Positions 15,320 through 25,800 of a stretch of DNA of 64,000 nt are shown piece after piece. Within the stretch, counting starts at the first letter, position 1. Each line of letters begins with the position of its first letter. The notes under the pieces are model-generated. The model was given only the letters and a program-made list of their open reading frames with translations. It searched no databases and was not told the DNA's origin. Source of the DNA: an uncultured Erythrobacter sp. (GTDB lineage: Bacteria; Pseudomonadota; Alphaproteobacteria; Sphingomonadales; Sphingomonadaceae); NCBI RefSeq assembly GCF_947499705.1, contig NZ_CANMPJ010000001.1:2267501-2331500 (forward strand), in the 5' to 3' direction. The translations under genes were made by a program, and so were the position numbers.

Positions 15320-16531
15320 TCAATTGGACGGCGTCTCGAGCAGCGTCACCATCAAGGCGATAGCGGACTCACGCCCGATCCGCTTAATCAGCTCCCGGTC
15401 GGTCTCATCGCCGATTTCAAATGTGATCCCAGGCACGCCATAAGTATCGAAGGAATAGCCTTTCGAAATCGGCCTCCCGACAGTGTGCCTCGCATCGCGG
15501 GTCACTTCGTATCCCGGCATGCGCTCCTGATAGAGTTCGAGCCATTTCCTGGTGAACAAAGGCGGATCGGTCGGCAACTCGTCCGGGATGGTGTAGAAGA
15601 TGTCGCGGCGGGTGGAATGGAAATCGATCAGGGTGCGAAGGCGCCGCTCTGGATCGGCAGCGATCTCCTTCAGCACTCCATCCATCAGCCGCGTTTCCGG
15701 CTGCGTAAACGGTCCCCAATCACGGTTGAGATCGACTCCGCCCGTGTTGTGCCGCCAATGTCCGCGCACCACGCCATCGGGGTTTAGCAACGGGACGACG
15801 ACCGTCTCGAACCGTGCGCGGTAGGCCTTGGCCAAATCGCTGTCTCCCATCAGCGTCTCGACGAAGGGCAGCATGGCCAGCGCGCCGGTAACCTCAGGCG
15901 GGTGCTGGCGGCCTACCAACACGACAGTTTCGCGCTGACTCGCTGCCAGATCGGCAATGGTCAGCACTTCGATGTCGCGATCCTCGGCAGACTTTCCGAG
16001 CAACTCGCGCTTGGCAAACGGCGATGTCTCAAGCCCGTCTAGCCACGCATCATAGGTTGACGGCGGCAATATCTCCTGCGCGGCGACGAACACCGGCTCT
16101 TTGCCGAGCTTCAGGGTGATCAGAGCCGAGCGGTCATCGCCCTCGCCATCGATCTCGACCGCGCTCTCAGGCAGGTAGGTCCAGGTCTCACCATCAGTGC
16201 TGGTTTTGGGCCAATAGCGATGGCCGCATTTGGTGTAGTCAATCTGGACGCGCACCCGCGCCTTGCGCTCCGACGTCAGGCGAAACGCATACCAAGGGCT
16301 GCAGTTGATATCGCCGTCATCCTCGGGCGCGATGGTGATGCGAAAGCGCTTCTTTCCCGACGTTTCACAGGACGCAAACGCGCCCGTCACAAAATCCTTG
16401 TCCAGTGCCGCGACCCTGGTGGAGCAGCTTTGCTCAGACTCCGGTGCATCATAGTCGTGAGCCTGTATCGGCGTTGCCGAACACACCGCAGCAATTGCGA
16501 CCAACCCAAGCGCGTTGCTAGCGAAACGCAT
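15320..16531 (-). CDS. secreted M14-family zinc carboxypeptidase
   Basis: The ATG at 16531 follows AGGGAG by 8 bases and begins a signal peptide (MRFASNALGLVAIAAVCSATPIQA), so the earlier TTG at 16549 is not needed. In the 403-residue protein the first ~130 residues form a beta-rich M14-associated domain. The catalytic domain has HPPE (zinc ligands His and Glu), NPDGVVRGHWRHNTGGVDLNRDWGPF (substrate-binding Asn-Arg) and DFHSTRRD (third zinc ligand His). The general-base Glu is in ITFEIGDETDR. It cleaves C-terminal residues from peptides in the periplasm or outside the cell. It is 70 bp downstream of the TonB receptor gene and is probably co-transcribed with it. Confidence 0.9.
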   Translation of the reverse strand: MRFASNALGLVAIAAVCSATPIQAHDYDAPESEQSCSTRVAALDKDFVTGAFASCETSGKKRFRITIAPEDDGDINCSPWYAFRLTSERKARVRVQIDYTKCGHRYWPKTSTDGETWTYLPESAVEIDGEGDDRSALITLKLGKEPVFVAAQEILPPSTYDAWLDGLETSPFAKRELLGKSAEDRDIEVLTIADLAASQRETVVLVGRQHPPEVTGALAMLPFVETLMGDSDLAKAYRARFETVVVPLLNPDGVVRGHWRHNTGGVDLNRDWGPFTQPETRLMDGVLKEIAADPERRLRTLIDFHSTRRDIFYTIPDELPTDPPLFTRKWLELYQERMPGYEVTRDARHTVGRPISKGYSFDTYGVPGITFEIGDETDRELIKRIGRESAIALMVTLLETPSN

Positions 16532-16600
16532 CACTTTTGCTCCCTGCAATTCTCTTGAAGCGACTGAGCGGGTGGCATGAATCCACCCGCTCGCGCCGGA

Positions 16601-19600
16601 TCAGAAGTTCTTGCGAATATCGAACGAGAACTGACGTCCCCGCCCGCTATGCAAGCTACCGTAATAGCCGAAGCTCTCATCAGCGATCGGCGGCGCTTCG
16701 TTCAGGATGTTGTTGATGCCAAAGCGCAGGCGGGTCCCATCCAGCGCGGTGTTATTCTCTATCGAATAACTGATACCGAAATTCAGCGTGAACCAGTCAT
16801 CGACACGGAATAGCTCGGCGGTGTCGTTCTGCTGCGCGCCCGGATCGAACACCTGACTGACATACCGGCCGAAGAAGTTCACGCGCACCGGTCCGCTTTC
16901 GAACGCTGCCGAACCGCTCAACCGCCACTTCGGCCGACCATCGATTTCGAGCAGCTCGCCAAATCCGAAGGGCTGCAAGGCCGCAATATCGCCCGTCGAA
17001 AGCTCGGGGATTTGTTCGAGCAAGGGTGTGAGGTCGGTAAACAGCAAATCGGCATCTGGACCAGCGAGTTGCTCGAAGCCGAGCAGCCGTGCGGCGTTCA
17101 CCTGAAAATCGAAATCGCCAATGCCGGTCTCGAACTCATACATGACACTGAAATCGAGGCCTTCGGAAGTGCGGCGGTCGAGGTTGCGATACGGGTTGAG
17201 GATTTGCTGAAGCTCGCCGGCAGGATTGATGCCTGTGCCGGCATACAGATCAAGATCATCCTGTGTTGGCGCATCGCGCACTACGAACGGGTTTGAACCA
17301 CCCTGTAGGCGCAGCAAAAGGTCTAGCAGCAATGCATTCTGGTTGCCGAAGATCCCGATGATCCCCTCCTGCTTGACCCGCCAGTAATCGGCGGTGAGCG
17401 TCAGGCCAGGAATGAAGCTCGGCGTGAGCACAACGCCAAAGTTGATGCTTTCGGTATCTTCCGGTTCAAGATCGCGTGCGCCAGAACGGAAGTCGATAGT
17501 GCCCTGCCCGCCGCAATCTGGGACATCGTCTTCGATCCCCTGAATGATCTCGGCAACGCACTCCACCGCTCTGAGAACCGTATTCGAACGTGTTGTGCCT
17601 TCGTCGTTGATCTGGATCAGGTTCGGGGCACGGAAACCTTGCGACCATGCGCCGCGAAGCAGGATGTCTTCCACCGGACGCCACGCCAGCGCAGCACGCG
17701 GCACGAACGCGCTGGAGGAGTCGGAGAATTCCTCAAACCGCGCGGCCACCTGCAACTCCAGCGAATTGATCAGCGGGATATCCATGTCGTCCGACACCAG
17801 CGGCACCAGCGCTTCGGCAAAGGCCGAATACACTTCTCGGTTGCCGCTCGTATCCGGCGAAGGGCTGGAGCCAAGCACGTCGGAACCGAAGAAATCGCCA
17901 TTCACCGCATTCGTGAAGGTGATTGTGCCGTCGAGGCGGGGATCGCGATCATCTTCGAAAGTCTCGCGTCTGAACTCAATGCCAGCTGCGATGCCTACAC
18001 CGCCACCGGGAAGTTCAAACAGATCCGGGCGCGACACTTTGAAGTCGGCCAGCGTCAGCGTGGTTTCACCCTTGCGGAAGACGTCAATTGTGATCGCGTC
18101 AATCGCCGCCTGCGAATTTGGCGTGCAATCACCCCTGTTCGCTCCGAACGCTGCCTCCCCAGGGAAGCAGCCACCGTTGAACGGGTTGTAGGCGCTCGCA
18201 TCGGTGCGGTTGATGGCAGCCTGCGCGTTGGTGCTCGAAATCCGGTTGCGTGTCAGATCGGTGGTGTTGGCCTGAGCATAGAGGAACCCCGTGTCGTAAT
18301 CCCAGCCACCGATGTCGCCTCTCAGACCAGCGACGAGACGGAATTCATCCTTGGTAACAGAGCCAAGACGCGGGCCCGCATCGACCCAGCGATAATCTTC
18401 AAGCAAAAGCGCCCGGCCCGCATCGGTTACGCCCGATCCCAGACCATTGTCGATCCGGTTTGGATTGGGTGAGCCGTCCACTAGCGTGGTTGCACCGAGC
18501 GGGTTGTAGAACGCGGTCGCTTCGATGCCGAGCGGCACAGCACTCAACATTGTGCTCTGTTCGCGCTCGCGGAAGTTTTCTGAACGGTAGTAGGAGCCCT
18601 CGAAATAGAATTCTGCGCTGTCGCTCAGCTCATAGTTGAAGAGCGTCTGGACGTTGATCCGGTCTTTCTGGGAATAGAGGAAGCGATCCGCTCCAATATC
18701 GTAGCGCAGATCGCGGTCGATCGTACCGCCGTTGTCGGCGCACAGACCGTTGCCGAGATCGAGGAAACGTCCATCGCTTGGTTGCCCAGAAGCTCCGAAC
18801 AGCGAGCATGGCTGTATGTGGAAGTCATCATCGCGCAGAACGGTGGTGTTGGATGATGTGGCGCTCGACCCCTGAATATCGAAAGCGCCAAATGGCGAGT
18901 TGATCGAGCGATTGTCAAACTGGGTGTCGCCTTCGAAGTCGGTGCCGACGAGGAATGGCCTTAGGTCGCTACTGGCCGAATAGGATCGTTCGGTCGCACG
19001 CAGACCATTCTCGTGGAAATACCCGCCATAGACTGTGAAATTGCCGCGTCCGTCGGCGAAGTCAAAGCCGATACCGCCATTGATCTGGTAGCTGAACAGG
19101 CTGGTCCCGTCTGACGCGCGGTAATTCCCTTGAAGGAACCCGCCGGTGCGATTGCTGCGCAGGATAGTGTTGACCACGCCCGCGACCGCATCGGCACCGT
19201 AGACGGCAGACGCGCCGTCACGCAGAACTTCGACCCTGCGCACGCTGGCCGGCGCAATCGTGTTCGTATCAGGCGAAACGACCGGTACGAAGAGCTCAGT
19301 CTGGAACCCCGGATTGAGCAGCATGCGGCGGCCATTGATCAGCAGCAGCGTGTTACCCGTGCCAAGCCCGCGTAGGTTAATCGAGGCAATATCGCCGCGA
19401 GCACCGTTCACACCTCCAGCGGTACTCTGTTCGTTGAACTCGACCGAACCCGCTTGCGGAATGGCGCGGAATATCTCGTCACCAGACGCCGGATCGATGC
19501 TGTCGATCAAATCTTCGCCAACGATCGTAACCGGAAGCACATCGTCAACCTGAGCACCGCGAATTTGCGAGCCGGTGACGACGATGAGCGGCGCGTCTTC

Positions 19601-19729
19601 AGGTGGCAGTTCAGTCGCAGAACCCGTGGCGACCTCTGCTTCGGCGTCTTGCGCATGCGCCGTCGCGCCAGCCAGTGCCAAGGCCGAAGCGCCGGCCAAT
19701 GAAATCACACGCGATATCGAAGTTTTCAT
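16601..19729 (-). CDS. TonB-dependent outer-membrane receptor (peptide-locus receptor)
   Basis: The ATG at 19729 follows a GGGGGGAAGA ribosome site and starts a signal peptide (MKTSISRVISLAGASALALAGATAHA). The 1042-residue protein has a plug domain with IVVTGSQIRGAQVDDVLPVTIVGEDLID and SINLRGLGTGNTLLLINGRRM. A long beta-barrel follows, ending in the C-terminal aromatic FSFDIRKNF. This branch is common in sphingomonads and imports large nutrients with TonB energy. The downstream M14 peptidase and upstream LysR gene on the same strand suggest peptide uptake under LysR control. The actual ligand is not visible in the sequence. Confidence 0.92.
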   Translation of the reverse strand: MKTSISRVISLAGASALALAGATAHAQDAEAEVATGSATELPPEDAPLIVVTGSQIRGAQVDDVLPVTIVGEDLIDSIDPASGDEIFRAIPQAGSVEFNEQSTAGGVNGARGDIASINLRGLGTGNTLLLINGRRMLLNPGFQTELFVPVVSPDTNTIAPASVRRVEVLRDGASAVYGADAVAGVVNTILRSNRTGGFLQGNYRASDGTSLFSYQINGGIGFDFADGRGNFTVYGGYFHENGLRATERSYSASSDLRPFLVGTDFEGDTQFDNRSINSPFGAFDIQGSSATSSNTTVLRDDDFHIQPCSLFGASGQPSDGRFLDLGNGLCADNGGTIDRDLRYDIGADRFLYSQKDRINVQTLFNYELSDSAEFYFEGSYYRSENFREREQSTMLSAVPLGIEATAFYNPLGATTLVDGSPNPNRIDNGLGSGVTDAGRALLLEDYRWVDAGPRLGSVTKDEFRLVAGLRGDIGGWDYDTGFLYAQANTTDLTRNRISSTNAQAAINRTDASAYNPFNGGCFPGEAAFGANRGDCTPNSQAAIDAITIDVFRKGETTLTLADFKVSRPDLFELPGGGVGIAAGIEFRRETFEDDRDPRLDGTITFTNAVNGDFFGSDVLGSSPSPDTSGNREVYSAFAEALVPLVSDDMDIPLINSLELQVAARFEEFSDSSSAFVPRAALAWRPVEDILLRGAWSQGFRAPNLIQINDEGTTRSNTVLRAVECVAEIIQGIEDDVPDCGGQGTIDFRSGARDLEPEDTESINFGVVLTPSFIPGLTLTADYWRVKQEGIIGIFGNQNALLLDLLLRLQGGSNPFVVRDAPTQDDLDLYAGTGINPAGELQQILNPYRNLDRRTSEGLDFSVMYEFETGIGDFDFQVNAARLLGFEQLAGPDADLLFTDLTPLLEQIPELSTGDIAALQPFGFGELLEIDGRPKWRLSGSAAFESGPVRVNFFGRYVSQVFDPGAQQNDTAELFRVDDWFTLNFGISYSIENNTALDGTRLRFGINNILNEAPPIADESFGYYGSLHSGRGRQFSFDIRKNF

Positions 19730-19849
19730 TCTTCCCCCCAAGATTCCCCAACGCACTCCAGCCAACCGGCCAGCCTGACAGCGTGTTACAATTAGACGTC
19801 AATCGCCTGCTCAGCGCAACTCTCTGAGTTAATCATGTGCCGAGCACCT

Positions 19850-19866
19850 CATAACCATGCGTTATG
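19850..19866. promoter_or_regulatory. LysR-type box upstream of TonB receptor
   Basis: CATAAC at 19850-19855 and GTTATG at 19861-19866 form a perfect inverted repeat with a 5-base spacer. The core ATAACCATGCGTTAT fits the T-N11-A pattern of LysR-regulator sites. It lies 121 bp before the receptor start and just after the LysR gene, so the LysR protein probably acts here. A nearly identical site occurs at 50574-50590. Confidence 0.6.
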
Positions 19867-19898
19867 GGCAACCCGGGATCGCCAGACAGCGATTGTGA

Positions 19899-20777
19899 CT
19901 AGCCGAACTGCCGACGAATGACGGCGAGCGTCGCCTCTATGAAAGGATTGTTTTCGGCTTCGGCCAGATAGAGCGCGGCAAACGGCAGGGTGGGAGAACC
20001 CGCCAGCGAAAGGGCTTCGAGATCGTCTCCCGCAAATCTCTGTGCGGTAAACCCATCCACAATGGCTGGGCCTACACCGAGTTTCACCAATTCGGCGGCT
20101 ATGTAATAGGTCTGGGCCGATACCGAGACTTTCGGTTCCACCCCCATGTCGGACAAGTAAGTCTCGATCCGATCGGCGACCGGACCGCTATCGCGCAATC
20201 CGACAATCTCCGTTCCATCGAGCATCTCGGGTGTCACAACGCCATTATCGTTGTCCATCGATCCGGTTCGGCATAGCAGAGCAAGCTCCACCGAATTGAT
20301 CGCCTGACAACGGATCCGCGAGTCGAATTCGGCGTCAAAGCCGATGCAGAGATCGTACCTGCGCTCGATCAGGCCCGCTGCCACTTCGTCGCTATGCAAA
20401 GTGCCAAGATCAAAGCTCAATTCGGGGTTTTCCTGCCGCATTGACGCGACCAATGGCGGCACGATCGCAAAGGCCAGCGAGGGTAACGCACCCAGCGCAA
20501 TATGCCCTCCCCGCCGGTTGCGAATATTGTCCGCCGCGCGGTTGAGCGAGGAGACCTGGTCATAGATGTCGCTGACGCTGCGATAGAGTTCGTCGGCGGC
20601 GGTGGTGGGAAACAGACGTCCCTTTCGCCGTTCGAACAATGCGAAGCCGAGCTGATCCTCTGCATGACGCAGCACCTTGCTGACTGACGGCTGCGATACG
20701 CTGAGCACCCGCGCGGCCGCGCTGATCGAGCCTTCGCGGTAGACGTGGTAGAAGATTTCGATGTGCCGCAAGCGCAT
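19899..20777 (-). CDS. LysR-family transcriptional regulator
   Basis: A 292-residue protein with the N-terminal winged HTH MRLRHIEIFYHVYREGSISAAARVLSVSQPSVSKVLRHAEDQLGFALFERRKGRLFPT and a C-terminal periplasmic-binding-protein-like effector domain (VEPKVSVSAQTYYIAAELVKLGVGPAIVDGFTAQRF). The start is ATG 20777; a GTG at 20798 is possible but adds seven non-conserved residues. It is transcribed in the same direction as the TonB receptor, with a LysR box between them. It is divergent from the PAS-HTH-hydrolase gene. The co-inducer is unknown; an amino acid or peptide is likely from context. Confidence 0.9.
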   Translation of the reverse strand: MRLRHIEIFYHVYREGSISAAARVLSVSQPSVSKVLRHAEDQLGFALFERRKGRLFPTTAADELYRSVSDIYDQVSSLNRAADNIRNRRGGHIALGALPSLAFAIVPPLVASMRQENPELSFDLGTLHSDEVAAGLIERRYDLCIGFDAEFDSRIRCQAINSVELALLCRTGSMDNDNGVVTPEMLDGTEIVGLRDSGPVADRIETYLSDMGVEPKVSVSAQTYYIAAELVKLGVGPAIVDGFTAQRFAGDDLEALSLAGSPTLPFAALYLAEAENNPFIEATLAVIRRQFG

Positions 20778-20904
20778 GCCAGCAGCATACACACGCACCG
20801 GTACTGCGGAAGCTTAGTTGTTGCGAAGGCTGCGGAGACCGCGGTGCGCAACTGATTGAAACGACGGATTGCGTTCTCTTCGCCTGCCGATATACATCTG
20901 ATTT

Positions 20905-22674
20905 ATGGGCGAAAACAGCGATCGTGTTTCAGAGCTGCTGGCAGAGCTCGACATCGAACTTGTCTCCGCACTCTATCGCGCAGCCAGTGAACCCGATGCG
21001 CTCGACAACCTCGTTGCTACACTCGAGGAGCGCTATCGGCCCAAGAGCCCGGCGGAGTCCGGCGAATTGCGCGATGCGGTTACGAAACAGCTCGGCCAGA
21101 TCGCCACGATCATCGATGATCAAGACCCCGGCATGTCGCGCGATCCGCTGGAACGCGCAGTGGAGGAAGTGCCTACCGCAGCAATCGTAATCGATCCGTT
21201 CGGCAAGGTCGTCCTGACCAACGAGCTGGGTGCCAGGGTTTTGGCTGCGCGCCCCGATCAAGGCTTCGATTTCGACCTGATCGATCCCGGCTATCGCACG
21301 CAGTTTCGCGATTTCATCGCCAGCGCTCGCCTACGGGGCAATCAGCGCCGGATCATCGTTCGCCTCGACATGAACCGGGACGAAGACGAATCCGCCGCGC
21401 CAATCGAGTTAGCCGAAGCGATGATCGTCGAAAGCGCACGCCGCGATCACGGCTGCATTGCCTTGCGTGCGTTGGAGATTCCCTGGACCAAGACTGTCGA
21501 TGCTCAAATGCAGGAAGCATTCGGTCTGACACGCGCGGAATGCGAGATTTCGCGTCAATTCTATGAGCTGCGCGACACCCGCGCGGTTGCAGCCGATCGC
21601 GGCACCACACTCGCCACGGTCCAGACCCAGCTCAAATCGGTGTTCGCCAAGACGCAGACGACAAATCAGGCGCAGCTTTTACAGGTTCTTTCTTTGCTCT
21701 GCGCGCGGGCCAATCTCGACAAGAAATCCCGCCTCGTACGTTGGTCCAACCCTTTGGGCAGGGAAGCCACTTTCACCCGCAGCGATGGCCGCGAGATCGC
21801 CTATTCTTGGCAAGGCGCGGAAGACGGCAAGCCAGTGCTGGTGGTTCACGGGCACACGCTCGGCCACATGTTCCCGCCAGAGGCAGAGCGGATTTACCGC
21901 GAGGCTGGCCTGAAGCTCTACATCATATCGCGGCCGGGTTTCGGTCACAGCCAATACGACCCCAAAATCGACGCGGTTGCAGATAGCACATCGGCCATCC
22001 TCGACTTTTGCGACCATCTCGGCCTGATAGAGATGCCCGCAATCACCGTCAGCACCGGCCTTGTCTCGCTCGCGAGCGCCTGCAAGCAGCGTGCTGATCT
22101 AATCCGCGCGGTTGCCAACCTCGGCTATATCTACTTCCCGGACGTGCCGCTCGATCAGGACATTCGCCGATACCAGCGGATGGTGTTCAAGGTCGCACAT
22201 CGCTCCCCGCCCTTGTTCCGCGCCTTCAGCCGTATCGCCTATCGCAATATGCAGCGAGTCGGGGTCGACTGGTATATCGACCGATTGCTTGGCGAAGACG
22301 CCATCGATCGCCCGTTTTTCCGCAGCGGTGCCAATGCCGGTCTGATCCGCGCAGCCACCCATCATGTGCTGACACAGGGTCCGGAAGTCTATGCGCGCGA
22401 GCACTCCATCACGCGCGAGCCGATCTTGCGGATGCTGGAACGCGATCCCTTCCCCGCACTGTTTCTGGTGCCTGATCATGACCGCGTTCACCCGTTCGAG
22501 GACTTCCGCCGCAACCTCAGCGTCAGCGAACGAACCAGCTTTGTGGAACTGCCCGGCACGGGAGAGATCTACTTCTACAAGGCCGCCGAAGAGATCGCCC
22601 GGCAGGTTGTGCGTCATTTCGACAAGGCGATCCCGGGTTACGTCAAGCAAACCCCCGAACGAGCGATGTTCTGA
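20905..22674 (+). CDS. PAS-like/LuxR-type HTH/alpha-beta hydrolase-fold fusion protein
   Basis: A 589-residue three-part protein. Residues ~85-195 resemble a PAS-type sensor (TAAIVIDPFGKVVLTNELGARVL). Residues ~203-265 form a LuxR-type HTH (FGLTRAECEISRQFYELRDTRAVAADRGTTLATVQTQLKSVFAK). Residues ~290-575 are an alpha/beta-hydrolase fold (PVLVVHGHTLGHMFPPEAERIYREAG...IISRPGFGHSQYDP). The nucleophile elbow is TVSTG with Ser383. The acid may be in PDHDRVHPF, but the His expected after the last strand is Glu in PGTGEIYFY. The hydrolase fold may therefore be a ligand sensor. Its only close neighbours are the divergent LysR gene and the downstream adhesin, which it may regulate. Confidence 0.82.
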   Translation: MGENSDRVSELLAELDIELVSALYRAASEPDALDNLVATLEERYRPKSPAESGELRDAVTKQLGQIATIIDDQDPGMSRDPLERAVEEVPTAAIVIDPFGKVVLTNELGARVLAARPDQGFDFDLIDPGYRTQFRDFIASARLRGNQRRIIVRLDMNRDEDESAAPIELAEAMIVESARRDHGCIALRALEIPWTKTVDAQMQEAFGLTRAECEISRQFYELRDTRAVAADRGTTLATVQTQLKSVFAKTQTTNQAQLLQVLSLLCARANLDKKSRLVRWSNPLGREATFTRSDGREIAYSWQGAEDGKPVLVVHGHTLGHMFPPEAERIYREAGLKLYIISRPGFGHSQYDPKIDAVADSTSAILDFCDHLGLIEMPAITVSTGLVSLASACKQRADLIRAVANLGYIYFPDVPLDQDIRRYQRMVFKVAHRSPPLFRAFSRIAYRNMQRVGVDWYIDRLLGEDAIDRPFFRSGANAGLIRAATHHVLTQGPEVYAREHSITREPILRMLERDPFPALFLVPDHDRVHPFEDFRRNLSVSERTSFVELPGTGEIYFYKAAEEIARQVVRHFDKAIPGYVKQTPERAMF

Positions 22675-22733
22675 CCTAAGTCGGCCCGGACACGCTGCTC
22701 ATTTGGCCTCACAAAACGCTCGAACGGGCGCCG

Positions 22734-22753
22734 CATACACCATCCGGTGTATG
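22734..22753. promoter_or_regulatory. 8-4-8 inverted repeat upstream of the adhesin gene
   Basis: CATACACC at 22734-22741 and GGTGTATG at 22746-22753 are perfect inverted repeats around ATCC. The repeat lies 60 bp after the stop of the HTH-hydrolase gene and 87 bp before the adhesin start. No T-run follows, so an operator is more likely than a terminator. The HTH-hydrolase protein or the LuxR-type ATPase are candidate binders. Confidence 0.5.
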
Positions 22754-22839
22754 ACAGCGCGCGCCGCGTGCTTCAGTTGATCTCCCCAATGAAAACAAGG
22801 TCGTGATCCAACACACACTGTTTCACGGGGGAATTACCG

Positions 22840-25800
22840 ATGACGAAGACTGTACTGTTCGCCAGCACAGCAATGCTGGCTGTTGTAGGCTCGATGGCGT
22901 TCGCGCCGAGCGAAGCGCGGGCGGATGATTGCTTGCTCGACCGCGACAATGATGGGGTGGTTGATGCCGGGACAGACGACGATGGCGGCGCAAATTCCGC
23001 AGACAGTGATGAGAGACTCGCCTGCGGGGTTGGTGCCAATGCAAATGGCAACAATTCAACGGCGCTGGGTGCACGTGCTGACACATTCGGCACCGGTGCG
23101 GTCAGCATCGGGCATGAAGCTTTCGCAGGGAACCAGCCTTCGGCCTACAATATCCTTCCTGGGTTCTTTCAACCGGGCACGGGTCAGTCTCCCACCGCAA
23201 TTGGCGACTCCGCTTTCGCCGCCGGGGAAGGAACACTCGCAATCGGCGCAGCTGCCGAAGCAGGGGCGTTCGCGGTCAATGCGAGCGGGGGCTATGACGT
23301 CACGGACATAGATTTCACTACAGCCGTTGGCGCGAGGGCACAGGCGCATGCCGAAGGTGCTACGGCGCTCGGTAACAGCTCTTTCGCATCGGCAACCGAA
23401 TCCACGGCGCTTGGCAGTCTATCGCAGGCTACAGGTAGCGAGTCGGTTGCGGTCGGAACAAACAGTGTAGCTGCTGGCTCCAATGCTATCGGGATAGGCT
23501 CCAGTTCTGACGCAAGCGGAAGCATTGCCATTGCCATTGGGGACGATTCCGAAGGTTCCGGTTCGAACGCTGTAGCTGTCGGCCGACAGGCGCGCGCAAC
23601 AAATGATTCTGCAATAGCTATCGGGTCCGTAACACAAGCCATTGGCGAAGGCTCACTCGCATTGGGGGGCGATGGCGAGGATGGGAACATCAACGGGGCG
23701 AGCGCACTTAGCCAGTATTCGACTGCGATCGGGGCTGACGCAAGAACCGATCGCGCTCGTAGCGTAGCCCTTGGCTACGCTGCCTATGCATCGGCCACAT
23801 CCGCGTTTGCCGGAGGCGATAACTCAGTCGCGTCAGGTGACAGCTCTGTGGCTATTGGAACCGACGCTTTGGCAAGCGGCGACAACTCGATTGGAATTGG
23901 TTCTTCGGTCGTGGCCAGCGCCGAAGATTCTGTCGCGATCGGCAACAATGCTGAGGCTAGCAACGGCTCAATAGCGTTGGGGGGCGGCGCGTCTGCACCC
24001 GGAGTCTCAACAACAGTTTCAGGCGGTACAGTCCGGGTGGCGACGACTGCAGTTGGTCAAGGCGCAGTAGCTAGCGGCGGAAGCATCTTCGGTCAGGGGG
24101 GCTCCAGCGCATTTGGCCGAGGAGCTGCAGCCACGGGATCGGGCAGCACAGCCCTGGGCGAAGGTGCGTCAGCATCGGGTAGCGGTGCGACCGCTGTCGG
24201 TGACAATGCTGAAGCATCGGGTTCTGGTTCTGTTGCGCTCGGAGCGGATGCAGATGGCGATTTCGCAGGAGCTGCGGCGTCGGGGAGCAAATCTGTCGCT
24301 CTAGGTGCTGATAGCGAGGCATCCGACGCATCGACGGTCGCGCTCGGCAACAGCGCTTTGGCAGATACGGACTTCGCTTTCGCAGGGGGATTCAATGCAA
24401 GCGCCCTCAATATCAGTGCAACCGCTCTTGGTGCTGGATCGGAGGCGCTCGGTATTCGCAGCACCGCAGTCGGCGCTGGCTCCGAAGCACGTGAGCAGGA
24501 ATCGACCGCGCTAGGCAATGCGGCCACGGCCACCGGAACAAGCGCAGTAGCCATCGGTAACGCAGCCTCTTCGCAGGCCGCAGACGCTCTCGCTCTCGGC
24601 ACAAGCGCCCGCGCCGAGCAGGAATCCTCGATTGCGATTGGGGAAAGGGCACTGGCAACCGGCGGGAATGGGGTTGCGCTAGGCACGCAGACCCGCGCTG
24701 GAGCCCGCGGTGTGTCAATCGGATTTGCCAGCGAAGCCGTCCAAACAGGTGGGATCGCAATCGGCGGTGAGGGTATCTTGACTGATGGCGACGGCGCTAG
24801 ATCCACCGGTATCGCAGCCATTGCAATTGGCGCGGACAGCGCAGCTACGGGAACCGTGGCGGTCGCGCTGGGCTTCAACGCTTCAGCATCGGACACGAGC
24901 GCAGTGGCCCTCGGAGCCAATTCCGTTGCGGATGAAGCGGATACCGTTTCTGTTGGCCGAGCCTTCAGCGATAATGGCACCCCGGGTGATACCAGCGACG
25001 ATGTTACTGCAATCACCCGCCGCATCACCAATGTCGCCGACGCCGTGGATGACAACGACGCCGTCACGCTCGCTCAGCTCAATTCGGCGATTATCGGCGT
25101 GGGTTCGGGCGGCGCAAACCCGCTTGTTGCAGTTAACGAAGATCAGACGGGGTCGGCCGCGTCGGCAAGCGGCCTCGGAGCAATCGCCATTGGTGGGGAT
25201 AGCGACGATGCTGGCACAGTCGCGGCGCGCGCCATGGGCGAAGGCTCGGTTGCTCTGGGCCGGGATGCCAGCACCGGCATGAACGCCAGCGGAGGGGTCG
25301 CGATTGGTGATGCTGCCAACGCAGGAACCACGCGCACAATCGCAATCGGTCAAACAGCGAGTTCCACCGGAACCTCGGCCATCTCCATCGGCTCAGGTGC
25401 GAGTGCCGCCAATGGCAATGCCATGGCGCTTGGCTTGAACTCAGTCGCCGGGGGTTCCGGTTCGATTGCGGTCGGACGAACCAGTTCGGCTCAGGGTTCC
25501 GACGCGGTTGCTATCGGCTCTCAATCGGAAGCGGATGGCCAGGGTGCCACTTCGATCGGCGAAAACAGCGAAGCGATTGGCGTGTTTGCCACATCTGTGG
25601 GCGCATTCGCCATGGCCAGCGCAGACGATGCAACCGCGATTGGCAAGTTCGCCCAGGCCAGCGCCACAGGGGCGGTGGCGCTTGGCGGCGATGGTGAAGA
25701 TCTGAACAATGAAGGTGCGCGCGCGACTCAGGTCGATGCGACGGCTCTCGGCGCCGATGCCATTGCCGGACACCAGAATTCGGTCGCGCTCGGTGCGGGT

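Noticed and set aside
24093-25067. A 324-codon open frame on the minus strand within the adhesin gene
   Set aside because: It mirrors the repetitive Ala/Gly-rich adhesin codons; it has no domain and is a low-complexity shadow.
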